DNA from: Basidiobolus meristosporus CBS 931.73
Lineage: Eukaryota; Basidiobolomycota; Basidiobolomycetes; Basidiobolales; Basidiobolaceae
Length of the DNA stretch: 64,000 nucleotides
Direction of reading: 5' to 3'
Assembly (NCBI GenBank): GCA_002104905.1
Contig: MCFE01000303.1
Location: 35,328 to 99,327 of the forward strand
Of this stretch, positions 9,630 through 20,768 are shown piece by piece. Position 1 is the stretch's first letter. Each line of letters begins with the position of its first letter. Made by a program: the position numbers and the translations under genes. Under the pieces are notes generated by a model. The model had not been told where the DNA came from. It made no database searches and worked only from the letters and a program-made list of their open reading frames with translations.

Positions 9630-10514
9630 TTACTCTTCATAATGCTCCAGACACATTTCTCTCAGTGGATGTCTTCTTGTATGAACATACTGTACATTAA
9701 TAAGTATCTTAACTATTTTACCTATTCTGCTGTTTTCTCCTATATATGACTTTCCTCTGTATTTACCTGCCAATATGCTGAATCTCTTCAGATATCCAAA
9801 TGTGTGCTCTACCCTTACTCTGAAATGAATAAATATCTCATTGTAGAGCTTCTGCTTCCTGCTAAGTACACCATTCCTTGGCTTCCTATAAGCTGTAATA
9901 CATCTTAATCTCTGACAATCCTCTCCTATATAAGCTAAGTCTGCCATACATTTCTCCCCTCTACTGAATTCAGGATGATTCTCTACCCAGAGTGCTTTGT
10001 CATGCCTACTTCCAGCAAATGGCCCACTAAACCAGATGATGTTACCCTCAATGTCAGACAGTGCTTGAAACTTCACACAGTGTGCCTTGTACTTGCCAGA
10101 ATAAAAGTGCCTCTGCCCTCTAGAAGGTCTGTTAATCCTCACTGGGAAGGTATCCAAAATACTCCTGATATGGAACCTGTTGCTGAACACTCTGGGATAT
10201 GGAAGTCTATTGGAGCTTCTGAACCTAGTATTCCAAGCTTGCTCTAAGTCATTCATACCCTCTGCAAGGTGGTTCTCCATTGCTGTCAGCTGGGAATGAA
10301 AGCTTCTAGGACTTTTGTTGCCATGGATGGTGGGATGAAACCTTGTAGGGCAATAGTTCTTGCAATAGCAGAGAAGCTTGACAAGGGATCTCCTTGAGTA
10401 GATTGGGGTTGATGGTCCACAGTACTTGGAATAGATCTCCTCTAGTGTGTCAAAAGGAAATCCAGTGGTAGTGATGGGATTGATGAGAAAAGACCATTTA
10501 GATGAGTAAGTCAT
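9630..10514 (-). CDS. DDE transposase, DDE_Tnp_4/HARBI1-like (H1)
   Basis: An intact frame of 294 residues from the Met of MTYSSKWSF; the frame is open 14 codons further up, but the H2 copy begins at this Met. The DDE_Tnp_4 pattern is visible in order (numbered from this Met): ILDTFPV with Asp121, the YSGKYKAH block, GPFAGSRHDKALW with Asp172, MADLAYIGE with Asp192, and RVEHTFGYLKRF with Glu236. The first Asp, the Asp of HDK and this Glu are the likely metal-binding triad of cut-and-paste transposases. The N-terminal hydrophobic and basic segment may contact DNA. P2 is transcribed the other way from a roughly 450-bp gap. No stop or frameshift is seen, so this copy could be functional; H2 holds a broken relative. 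Confidence 0.85.
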   Translation of the reverse strand: MTYSSKWSFLINPITTTGFPFDTLEEIYSKYCGPSTPIYSRRSLVKLLCYCKNYCPTRFHPTIHGNKSPRSFHSQLTAMENHLAEGMNDLEQAWNTRFRSSNRLPYPRVFSNRFHIRSILDTFPVRINRPSRGQRHFYSGKYKAHCVKFQALSDIEGNIIWFSGPFAGSRHDKALWVENHPEFSRGEKCMADLAYIGEDCQRLRCITAYRKPRNGVLSRKQKLYNEIFIHFRVRVEHTFGYLKRFSILAGKYRGKSYIGENSRIGKIVKILINVQYVHTRRHPLREMCLEHYEE

Positions 10515-11580
10515 ATTAAAATTGGTGGATGATTGTATTAAGGTGGTTTGAATCAATTTGGCGCAATCCGCCTTATTTATCTGATTTTTAATACATTATG
10601 GTTAAATCTCCATCAATTGCCATGTATCTCATCATTATGTTGCAAAAATCATCCGCAAACAATGCCTTGGTACTTTTATTGATGCTTTAATCATAGGTCT
10701 ATAATCAAATAGGAAATCTGCGATTGATGTGATCTGATCCGTGTCAACGCAATCCGAGATGCATCATGCATAATATATGGAAAATTCAACAATCACATTA
10801 GTTTTCATATATATTTCATATAAGACCAGGTTGATGCCAATATACTGCTGTATAAGTATCCAAATCCGTTGCTATGGTCCCCATACCAAGCCTCAACTCA
10901 TCTTTAGTACAACCCAGACAAAACCCATCCCCCAGCTCACAAGCACGGTCCGGACCGGAAAAGTCAATGTCAGATCCGTTTGAGTTCTCGCCAAATGATT
11001 TTAGTATGGCCCAAGTGTCTATGATGAGCCTTCATACAGATATTTGGGCACTACTGATTAATCTAGCAGAACTAGATACCTCAGAGAGTCAACAAAGATG
11101 GAAGAATTTGAGTAGAAAGCTGTGGCATGAGTTCTACATCAAGAAGCCAGCCTATGTATGTAAAAAGATATATAACAAGACAAGTATTGAAATCAAGAAT
11201 GAGCTGAGAGTGAGGGGATTTGACAAAGAAGCCGTGAGGGAGCAATTTCACGCGCAATTTGCACAGTACGGGCCGGACGCATCCGTTTGTGCCTCAACTT
11301 TGGGAACCAAAGAGATTTTGAATGAGTTTTTGCCTCAAATGACTAATGTACTATGTGATATATTAGTAGAGCTAAGTGGCTTCCAAGAGCAATATACACA
11401 GGACTCATCCAGGCAACAGCTCCAAAGTATCAGACAGAGGGTAAGTGAATACCTTGAGGAATCAGATGGTGAGCTTCAGGAGGAAGAATACAGACCGCAA
11501 GCAACATCATCCAGATTGCGCCAGCACGCCTTGCTGGATTCCCTACCATCTCTTGCAACCACAGCGCGCCGGCACACGTC

Positions 11581-11966
11581 GTGAGTACTCAATGTAGTAC
11601 CCACTCTTTGCCCAAGAGTTCTCCCAAGAGTTCCCTCCAGAGTCCTACCCAAAGTCCTCCAGTACCCTCCCTATGATTCCCCCACGTGTCCTCCCCTCCT
11701 ATCCCTGCCCTTATCTAGTTAGAACACTTACCATAACAGGAAGGTGTTCACACCCCTATTTTATAACACATTGTCTATTGTCTAAGCCCCCCAAGTGATA
11801 TATATATCTACCCAAATGAACCAGGAAGAACAACGAGATTGGGACGAAATAAACAGAAGTCTTTATTACCTTGCTACCTTCTATTGGAAGCTATTCTGAA
11901 CCAAGTGGTACTGACATGACCTACAAGCTCTCCCACTCACCAAGTACAGTCAGTAATAACCCACAT
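11581..11966 (+). repeat. 5' LTR of G1
   Basis: Starts GTGAGTACTC and ends ACCCACAT. It pairs with the 3' LTR at 18704-19090. Confidence 0.88.
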
Positions 11967-11969
11967 ATT

Positions 11970-11986
11970 TGGTGCCGTCTCTGCGG
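11970..11986 (+). other. Primer-binding site of G1
   Basis: TGGTGCCGTCTCTGCGG starts three bases after the 5' LTR. The leading TGG is the complement of a tRNA 3' CCA, so an intact tRNA 3' end is the likely primer. The tRNA identity is not assigned. Confidence 0.7.
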
Positions 11987-12006
11987 AAATAAGCACAAGT
12001 GAGGTA

Positions 12007-12879
12007 ATGACTACTACAATCAAACTAAAAACATACAAGGGAAAGAGAGAGAAAGCCCTTGAGTGGTTTGATAAGTTTGAGAGAGTTGTGGTTGATGCAG
12101 GATGGGACGGCAATAAGAAAGTAAGAGAGTTCGCAAGACATATGGAAGGGTCAGCATGGCAATGGCATTATGGGTTGGAAGACGCAGTCAAAGACGCCTG
12201 GGATGCACTAGAAGAAGCCTACAAGACACGCTTTCTATATGCCGAAGGATACCACTACGAAGCCCTTCTACTGTCCTCGCGGAAGAAAAGCAGTGAAAGC
12301 TATGAAGCCTACACTGAACTGTTTCTCCAACAAGTTTGATGTCTCCCAAAGGACGAAATCGCCGAACAACAGCTCATGAGGTATTACATCATGGGCTTAG
12401 ACGACGAAATAAGACGTAGGGCGTCCAAAGAACAACAGGGATGTAAAACGTTGCAAGAGTTGGTCGAACAAGTATGAGGGGTCATCTTGCTATGGGGGCT
12501 ACCCTATAGTGATACAAATGATTGAAGGACAGGGATCCCCTGTAAGAAAGGAAAAATTGCCTCCCCAAAAGACCGTGAGTTAGAGGAATTACGGCAAAAG
12601 GTCCAAGAACTCTTGATCAACAATGTCCAAGAAGTCCCCAAAGAAGGTGATAAACTCTGGGAAGCTGTTGTAGATCTAAAGGCCCAGGTTCAAGTCCTGA
12701 CCCAACAGATGGAACAACCGCGACAACAGTATCCGTGTTATGTGTGTGGAGAAGTAGGTCACTGGGCCCATGAATGTGAAAAACGGTACGGAAGAGAAGC
12801 CATACCGGACACAAAAGAGAAGAAGGCGTCAAAAGACAGAGTCCCTTGCCAGGAGGCCAACGGGACTCAGTCAATCTAA
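12007..12879 (+). pseudogene. G1 gag, with three in-frame TGA stops
   Basis: One frame runs from the ATG at 12007 to 12879, broken by TGA at 12337, 12475 and 12523. The N-terminal part resembles retrotransposon Gag (ALEWFDKFERVV; GSAWQWHYGLEDA). The C-terminus has a CCHC zinc knuckle, CYVCGEVGHWAHEC, near 12739-12780. All three stops could come from CGA arginine codons by one C-to-T change, the expected mark of CpG decay. Gag would form the particle shell and bind element RNA. The pol frame overlaps the end of gag in the -1 frame, so a -1 ribosomal shift is the expected expression mode; no slippery site was identified with confidence. Confidence 0.8.
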
Positions 12880-15800
12880 GCCCTCCGGTCAGGACAATCA
12901 AAGTGCGGAAGAAGAAGCGTCGACATGATGCTTCTAGAGAGGAGGCAAAGGAACCTGTAGTAGAGGTTCCGTCAAAAGGAAAGAGCGCGGAATTAGGTGA
13001 AGAAGTATGGAATGAACCTTGGGAAGAAGTGTTAAAGCAAACAAAGAACGCTAGCACGTCTTCCCATGGCCTATTCCCCATATTGAAGGTACTAGAGCAA
13101 ACCAAGGCAACCCTCCCAATAACCAATTTACTGGGACTGGCCCCGGCTCTAGTCAAGGAACTGATAGAGGGATTGAAGGAGATAACGACCCTCCATGTCA
13201 ACCAGACGGTCCTGCAAAAACCAAATAAAGGTACATACGTAAAGGTACGTATAGAGAATAAGGAGATTCTTGCCCTTATCAACACAGGATCCTCTACGTT
13301 GATCATGTCAGAGTCATTAGCGAAACGTCTCAAACTAAATATAGTCCCCAACGGCACCATTCGAGTACGGCTAGCAAATGACCAACTGGATACAACGGTA
13401 GGTGTGGTGCCTAATTGCCCCATTTGGCTAGGCAACTTGATAATACGCCAAGATGTCGTGGTCCTACCCATCGCAGCCAACAACTTACTCATTGGCGAGA
13501 GTTGGTTTATCCAACATAAGATGGATATACTTTACAGTGCATCTGAACTCAGGTGGGATACCAAGAGTATCCCACTGATTCATATCACCGATGAGAGCGA
13601 GGCGCGTAGCAACAGTGTGACAATCAAAGAGGTGAAACCGTCGCAGTCTCCGATCATCACACGAAAGGTGATAAAAATACCACCCGTCAGTGAGATGGTG
13701 ATCTCATTAGAAACACCAATAGCTTATTCAACGAGCGGAAGAATGATAACCGCAGCAAAAGCATCCAAGCAACTGGAAGGAATCTCGATCCCTAAAGTAT
13801 GGATACCACCAAAATTTGAAACGCAAAGCCTGAAATGCTTAGTGGTTAACAATGGGCAACACACGGTGACATTGCCTAGAGGAGTGCCATTGTTAAACTT
13901 AGAGGAAGTCGACGGAAACAACCAAGGACCACCTCCAAACAAAGAACCAGAAGAAGAGCTCCCCGAACTAGATGTGGACCCCGGTCTACTGCCTACGTTA
14001 CGAGACAAATTCCTAGAAGGAATACGTCCACTTGCCCAAGTATTCTCTAAGAACCAAGTAATTGGTCATATACCTGGGGTATATCACCAAATCCACCTTG
14101 CCGACAAATATCCCATCAAGCAAAAAGCCTATAGGAATTTGAAAATTGACACAGACTATCTCAAAGAGACGATTGAAACTTTATTAATAGACGACATCAT
14201 TACAGAGAGCCAGTCTCCGTGGGCCTCCCCCGTAGTGATAGTCCCGAAGAAAGACGGAAAGCAACGCTTTTGCATTGACTACCGGAAATTGAACGCCGTC
14301 ACCCGGAAGGACGTGTATCTGCTACCGCAAATAGACAACCTCTTGGACAGATTAATCGGAGCTAAATATTTTAGCTCTCTTGACTTAATCTCCGGGTATT
14401 GGCAAGTAGAAGTAGCCCCAGAAGATCAACCCAAAACCGCTTTTATAACATCATTTGGATTATACAAATGGAACCGACTACCCTTTGGCTTGTGCAATGC
14501 CCCCGCTACGTTCCAAAGGATGATTGACAAGGTGCTAGGAAATCTACAATGGGAATGCGCCCTTGTGTATCTGGACGACATCACAATATATTCCCCCAAT
14601 GTAGAAGAACATATACACAACGTGCAACGTATCCTGACATCCCTCCTCAAGAACCAACTCAAACTACATCCCAAGAAGTGCCATTTCCTGTATACGAAAT
14701 TGTTGTTCCTGGGCCACGAGATCTTGGCAGATGGAATATACCCATCTACGTCACTCCTGAAAGCCGTTCAAAATGCACCTGCACCAAAGGACATTAATGC
14801 AGTGTTGGGATTCCTAGGATTAGCCGGCTACTATTGCCGCTTTGTCAAAAACTTTGCGACAATAGCAGCCCCCCTATACAAATTGACGCAAAAGGGCCAG
14901 TGTTTTGTATGGTTGGAGCCTCAAAAGAGAGCATTCAATCAGCTGAAACATTCCCTGACGTCACCGCCAGTGTTACGATTTCCCAATTGGGATGCGAGAT
15001 TTTTTATTAACAGTGATGGAAGCCTCACCGGTATAGGCGCCGTACTGGGACAATACCACCAACCCGGCAAATTCCACCCAATCGGTTACGTGAGCCGTTT
15101 GCTAAACAAACATGAACGCCACTACCCCGTTACCAAGATAGAATGTCTGGCTGTTGTTTATTAGACTTGTTCCGTTGGATAGTGCCACAATGAGCCATAA
15201 GTGCCAAATGATGCCATAGTGTACCAGAGAGGTAAAGTGAGCCTATACTTGGCCACAGAGTGTGAAACATAGCTCTGCATCTTCATGTAAAGCAGTCCTT
15301 GTGTTTCACCCATTGTGTTGGAGAAAATCCATTTTTTGACCTTTTTTTATGGATCAATGAAGCTCAGGATGTGTAAGAGCACAGAAGTGCTGAAGATATG
15401 TGTCAGGTACTCAATACCCATGGCACTCTGAATCTAGCTCCTGTAGCTTGTATCATGTCTCAAAAATGAATGGCACTATCTTGGTCCACTGGTACTATCT
15501 GGCACTATAAGTGCTTTGTATAGATCTTACATTAGGTCTAATATTTAAATATAGTGCCAGATAGTACCAGTGGACCAAGATAGTGCCATTCATTTTTGTG
15601 ACATGATACAAGCTAAAGGAGCTAGATTCAGAGTGCCATGGGTATTGAGTACCAGATGCATATCTTTAATCTGCTTGTGCTCTAACACATCCTGCACAAC
15701 ATTGATCCAAAAAAAAAGGTCAAAAAATGGATTTTCTCCAACACAATGGGTGAAACACAGGGGCTGCTTTGCATGAAGATGCAGAGCTATGTTTCACACT

Positions 15801-17359
15801 CTGTGGCCAGGTAGAGGCTCACTTTACCTCTCTGGCACACTATGGCATCATTTGGCACTCATGGCTCAATGTGGCACTATCCAACGGAACAAGTCTATTC
15901 AATTAAACAATTCCATACATACATACATGGTCGCCGATTCACGATAGTAACGGACCACAGCGCACTGGTCTGGCTGATGAAAACTAAAGACTTTACCGGC
16001 CAACTAGCACGTTGGGCCCTACAACTACAGCAATACAACTTTGAAATAATTCACCGCGCTGGCAAGAAACACCAGGACGCAGACTTCCTCAGTTGCTATC
16101 CTGTTTGCCAAATACGTGTCATTGATGAGTACAAGGACGTAATCTGCTTTAAAAAGAAAGGGAGGTATCCCAAACACGTTGTTACAAACAAACAGAAGAG
16201 AGAATTTCGAAGGAAATGGTGTCAGTACGAAGTACAAGAAAATCGACTATGGTTCCTCCAAGGACAGTCCAGAGCCAAGGTACCCCCACTAGCAGCCCGT
16301 GAAGAAATCATACGAGAAAGACATATGTCATTAGGACACGCTAACCCCCTAACAACATATAAGATGTTAAGAAAAACGTCTTATTGGCAAAAAATGATGA
16401 CTGACGTTACAAATACGTTACAAAGATGCACCACTTGCAAAAGATTCAACCAGAGTCAGAAGATAGGGACAACCGCACCAATACCGGTTGACCTGCCCTT
16501 CCACCGAGTAGGGATTGACTTTGTTGGCCCCTTTATGAAAACAAAGAAAGGAGAACAATACATAATAATTGCAACCAATTATTTCTCAAAGTGGGTAGAA
16601 GCCCAAGCCGTCCGCAATAAAGATCAGAAGACAACCGCCCAATTCATTCTAGAACACCTCATCTGCCGACACGGATATCCTCAGATACTCCTGTCCGACA
16701 ATGGTGGTTCCTTCCTGAACAACACCGTGGCCCACCTGTGCAAAATGATGGGCGTGAAACAAGTCTTCACGGCCGCGTATCACCCCCAGACTAACGGATT
16801 AACCGAGAGGATGAACCAGACGTGTTGCCGCATACTGGAGAAGCTTCACTGGGAACTTCCCCAATCATGGGCCAAGCTGCTCCCACTGACACTCCTAGCA
16901 ATGCGCACCACACCAAATAAAACAACGGGTTTCTCCCCATATGAAATCCTATATGGACGAAGACCCAAGTGGCGGGAGGAAGTTGGATTGACAATGGAAG
17001 GTGTCCCCCTGACGACACATAACAACTATATAGAAAGGTTGATACACCGTATTGCCCACCTATACATAAAAGTATTCAAAAATGTCGACAAGCACCTTCC
17101 CCCTCCACCCAAAAATGAGAAACTAACAAGACAAAAGTGGAAACCAGGCGATAAGGTGTGGTACAACCAAACCGTTGCAGGCCTCAAGTTCTGCCCACGA
17201 TTTACACCCCAATGGATTGGCCCATGCACCGTTATCAGTTCGGACCATGGACCAAAGTACACCATCACCCTGAATAATAAGACAATCAGCAACGTAGCGC
17301 CAGCCCATCTGAAACCGTTTCATGATGATCCACCGATCATCACTGAGACCGAAGTGTGA
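12846..17359 (+). pseudogene. G1 pol (protease, RT, RNase H, integrase), split by fold-back element
   Basis: The frame runs to 15162, then continues at 15900-17359 after the 734-bp insertion and its ATT duplication; the reading frame matches across the gap. Domain order: protease with NTGSS (usually DTGS, so the catalytic Asp is replaced), RT with FSSLDLISGYWQV and YLDD (about 14566-14577), RNase H with SDGSLTGIGAVLG continuing into VTDHSALVWLM, the integrase zinc finger (HMSLGHAN and CTTC), the integrase core GIDFVGPF, LLSDNGGSF and HPQTNGLTER, and a basic C-terminus. This is the Ty3/Gypsy order. No chromodomain is seen. The insertion and the Asp-to-Asn change make it inactive. Confidence 0.9.
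15163..15896. mobile_element. Fold-back element (long palindrome) related to transposon H1
   Basis: A 734-bp nearly perfect inverted repeat. Arms of about 345 bp (15163-15509 and 15551-15896) flank a roughly 40-bp AT-rich loop. Both ends begin AGACTTGTTCCGTTGGATAG, the same as the left end of H1. The target duplication is ATT (15160-15162 and 15897-15899), as for H1. It encodes nothing. It is best read as a non-autonomous derivative built from two H1-type left ends and moved by that transposase family. Confidence 0.85.
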
Positions 17360-17464
17360 TTAAACGATTATCAGGACAAGGATAGAGGAAGACACGGGAT
17401 ACATTCAAAGTTTATTAGAGGAGATTTTAGTTGATATAGGTACAAATAATATGCGCGAGGGAGT

Positions 17465-18658
17465 TTGCCCAAAGGGGAGAACAAAAGAATGCATATGGAA
17501 AGCGCCAAAGGAAACAGTTCACCCAAAACTGGCGATACCCCTCCCACTAGCAAGAACCAAGATGATATCAAAAACAAAACCAACCTGCAAGTGTTAAGAG
17601 ATATGGTACAAGCGTTACGTACGACAAGAGCCACCTATGAAGAGTCGTTTGCCGGAGCAGTCACGCTAATACAAGACACAATCAGAGAGGGACGAGACAA
17701 GTTACCCATGCCGATACAAAGCATGGAGATACTACCCGAGAAGACTGTGTACCACCTAAGAGGAGGTTCCTTGATCATTAAGGAGAAGGACGCCGCGCTG
17801 ATTCCCGTATCCATACTGGACACAGTCAGACAGAAGACACAAGGAATCAACTGTTGCGCCCTCACGAGACCTCAAGAGCCCCCCTGTTTTGTTGCATACT
17901 TGCCATTAATAGGTACCACGGTTGTTGAGGTATACGCAGACCTGGTACGAGCTGCAAGAGCACCAGAAGTAGAACTCCCAATCAAAGGACTCCTCCAAGA
18001 AATTCACGAACATCTCAAACCACATTTCCAAGAAGGAACCATCTTAGAGAAGATACGCGAACGGATTAAATACACCGGCCAGTTAACCCATGCGATCCAC
18101 CAAGTTGCTGTGTTACAACTATTACAGTGGTTTACCATAGGACAACTCAGGAATCAGTACAAAGTCCAACTCCAAGAAGCCGAAGAAACCGCCACGGATT
18201 CTGTAGAAACCATGAGGCAAGTACGAAAGCGCCTCGATTGCGCCACAGTTTCTACGGAAGAACTACAATACGTCTTGGAAGAAGCAAAAACTCATTATTG
18301 ACAACGAGTGACTGCTGACCAAGTGTACGCCCTCTTCAAAAGGTCCCCCACCGTCATATTGAACACAAAAAGGACAAGCCCCAATAACGTTTGCAAGATA
18401 AAGAAGCAAGACTTTATCGCGCTATTGCACCTTTTCTCGTTCTCCGACCCTCCCGAGGAACTTACCCAGAACCCTATGGTTTGCCAACTATATGGCTTTG
18501 TGGAAAACATCCCTCGAGCAACACAGGCCACACCCTACTCTGCCGCCAAATGGTATCAGGTACTTGCCCGCAATCCCCTCGCAAGTGACAACCAGCAATG
18601 GTACTACGGTGACTCCCCATGCTCCGTAAACGAAATTGATCCTGGAGAAGCAAGTTAG
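17465..18658 (+). pseudogene. G1 third frame (ORF3) downstream of integrase, one TGA
   Basis: An open frame of about 397 codons in the same frame as pol, split by a TGA at 18299-18301 which may be a former CGA. It begins MPKGENKRMHMES and has a charged N-terminus, a central block (VYHLRGGSLIIKEKDAALIP; CFVAYLPLIGTTVVEVYADL), a coiled-coil-like stretch (QLQEAEETATDSVETMRQVR) and a C-terminal block (DDP-free, with DFIALLHLFSFSDPPEE). It lies where some Gypsy elements carry an envelope-like gene, but no signal peptide, convincing membrane anchor or envelope motif is present. The function is unknown. Its length and preserved frame suggest it was expressed. Confidence 0.6.
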
Positions 18659-18703
18659 TCAAAGAACTTCGAGGACAAAGCTCCCACTTAACCCCCGGGA
18701 TAT

Positions 18704-19090
18704 GTGAGTACTCAATGTAGTACCCACTCTTTGCCCAAGAGTTCTCCCAAGAGTTCCCTCCAGAGTCCTACCCAAAGTCCTCCAGTACCCTCCCTATGAT
18801 TCCCCCACGTGTCCTCCCCTCCTATCCCTGCCCTTATCTAGTTAGAACACTTACCATAACAGGAAGGTGTTCACACCCCTATTTTATAACACATTGTCTA
18901 TTGTCTAAGCCCCCCCAAGTGATATATATATCTACCCAAATGAACCAGGAAGAACAACGAGATTGGGACGAAATAAACAGAAGTCTTTATTACCTTGCTA
19001 CCTTCTATTGGAAGCTATTCTGAACCAAGTGGTACTGACTTGACCTACAAGCTCTCCCACTCACCAAGTACAGTCAGTAATAACCCACAC
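18704..19090 (+). repeat. 3' LTR of G1
   Basis: 387 bp, starting GTGAGTACTC and ending ACCCACAC. It is almost identical to the 5' LTR. Confidence 0.88.
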
Positions 19091-19636
19091 ATGTCAGTCC
19101 AGAGTACGCCAACACCCTTTACCAGAACGCCCTGCATCAAGTCAACACGCGTTGGGTCAATGCGCACGCTTCAGAGCAAAACTACAAGAACTTGCCAAAC
19201 TGCTCATTTAGACACAAGTCCATTGGAGCGGACCGAGTTGCGTCAACTTGCAGCATCACATCAAACTCAGCCAAGGGCCATCTCAACGCATCAAGGCGCG
19301 CCTGCGCATGCCATTTTGCCTGACCATCAGCGAGTTACTTCTGGTGAACTGACTGATGATGACCAACATGAAGTGCCTCAACCACCGGAGCCCTTGGCAA
19401 GTAAAAGAACACGTCAGTGCGTGGCGCTACAGGCCGGTTCAGTTGGTTCAGTTGGAGCAATTCAGCGCGGCCAAGCTGTAGCATTGCACTCATCAACTAG
19501 GAGGCAAAATACTGACTACGAATACACAAGTAGCCAAGATGACAGTCAGCCAGGAAGTAGTATAGGTGTGCAAAGTGAGTCACTACCAAATGCTTCAGTA
19601 GTAATCCCTGTGATAAAAAAACCCAGGAGAAGATGA

Positions 19637-20379
19637 TGCGATCACTTTGAATTGCGCACATTTGTAATGATCCCAACAACCCTTTTTTTTTGCAATCCAA
19701 ATCGAGCCATTGCAAATCAGTGATCATCAAATTTTTGATATAAGTAATATCAAGGTTGTCTCACATTTGAGACAGAACCCCTATAAATAAACACCCTGCA
19801 TATATATATATCATAGGTAATACCAGTGCAGCTATTGGATCTGTTTTGCACCTACACAATTGCTTGCGTGCTGGCTATGACACCTTGTCCAATCACTAGG
19901 ATCAGGGATTTACTTGCTCAATGAGCAAAATGGGATATTTGATGGCAAATCAGGTAGCTTTTTTAGTAGTCAATGAGCCAATTGGGGGCTGCCAGCTTCA
20001 GGATACTTTTGGACCAATTAACCACTGAGATACCGTCCAATTGGAGTGAGGGTAGCCAAAATGGCAAGTATTAGTGTAGTTTATAGTGTAATACACATTT
20101 ATTTCCATTTACATTAAAGAAACATATCCAAATACCGGATTTTACCTGCCATAATGGCGGTATCTGATGACGCACGTGATGCAAACATTACAAGTTGGCG
20201 CAATCATCTGTTCCAACCTCATTGTGTCAGATTGTGCCATAGTGTGCGAGATTGTCCCGCATAGTGCAAAATTGTCCAAGAACAATCCTTCCTTCTGGTA
20301 GCTATAATATTGCGCCTGATTGTTCTTTACAACCGCGGATCACGCCGCACGCCCTGGCATGGTACAATGGAACAAGTCT
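19637..20379. other. Right non-coding end of H1
   Basis: No gene. It contains the subterminal TTGTCC/TTGTGC-type repeats near 20221-20290 and the right inverted repeat ending at 20379. Parallel sequence is found in H2 (about 47,770-48,504) and, inverted, in H3 (36,615 onward). Confidence 0.6.
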
Positions 20380-20768
20380 ATTTTTTTGAGCACTGCTCTT
20401 GAAGAAGTGCTGCAACCTCTTGGTGTGCCTATTGATTTTCCAAAATTCCACTGAAGGCATCATGATAGTCTTTTGAGTTCTTGACATTGTAGCCTTGTCT
20501 GTCAGTAGGATCTCCATTCAGTCAACAGTGGAGGCTGTGGTAGACAAATTGCCTTTTTCTGCAAACTCATCTACCTTGCTGGAGTGAAGCTCAACTGGCT
20601 GCACTTCCAACTCTTGTGAAAACAGCTGCTTCTTGTCTGTAATTCTTCTTGGCTATGATGGGGTTCAGTCTGTTCTGGGCTTGCAGCATTAATTGGCAAG
20701 AACTGCAGTTTTTTTTGCGTGCCTTCCTGACTCAGGCTTGGGTAGACATTTTTCCCTTTCCCTTTTCC

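Larger units (their letters stand above)
11581..19090 (+). mobile_element. Ty3/Gypsy LTR retrotransposon G1
   Basis: Two near-identical LTRs (386 and 387 bp) flank gag, pol (protease-RT-RNase H-integrase order) and an extra third frame. The target duplication is ACGTC at 11576-11580 and ATGTC at 19091-19095, with the single difference at a CpG. The LTRs differ at three places I can see (a C-run of 6 versus 7, one A/T change and the last base), so insertion is recent. The element is nonetheless disabled by stop codons, a protease-site change and the fold-back insertion. Confidence 0.9.
10967..19636 (+). pseudogene. P2, partner protein of transposon H1, split by G1
   Basis: Two parts, 10967-11580 and 19096-19636, separated by Gypsy element G1 and its 5-bp duplication. 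Disregarding these, the frame is continuous for about 384 codons (415 if the start at 10874 is used). The N-terminal half is helical and charged (SQQRWKNLSRKLWHEF; KTSIEIKNELRVRGFD) and well conserved in H2. The middle is Ser/Thr/Gln-rich and disordered. The end has IKKPRRR, a likely nuclear localisation signal. Known PIF/Harbinger elements carry a second Myb/SANT-like protein that helps the transposase; no Myb signature is evident here, so P2 may be an unrelated or very diverged helper. The role is inferred from position and conservation only. Confidence 0.65.
9447..20379. mobile_element. PIF/Harbinger-like DDE transposon H1
   Basis: The ends are inverted repeats beginning AGACTTGTTCC, with similarity for about 25 bp. 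The 3-bp target duplication is ATT (9444-9446 and 20380-20382). Inside, a transposase is on minus and P2 on plus, head to head. Without G1 the element would be about 3.4 kb. Its insertion site lies inside ORF-B, and related uninserted copies show the empty site. Both subterminal regions contain repeated GTGCC/GGCAC-type motifs (for example ATAGTGCCA), possible transposase-binding sites. Confidence 0.8.

Noticed and set aside
12617-13492. 291-codon minus-strand frame
   Set aside because: Antisense to G1 gag-pol, which has clear zinc-knuckle and protease motifs.
18995-19636. Separate 213-codon gene starting in the 3' LTR of G1
   Set aside because: It is the 3' part of P2, fused to LTR sequence; H2 shows the continuous gene.
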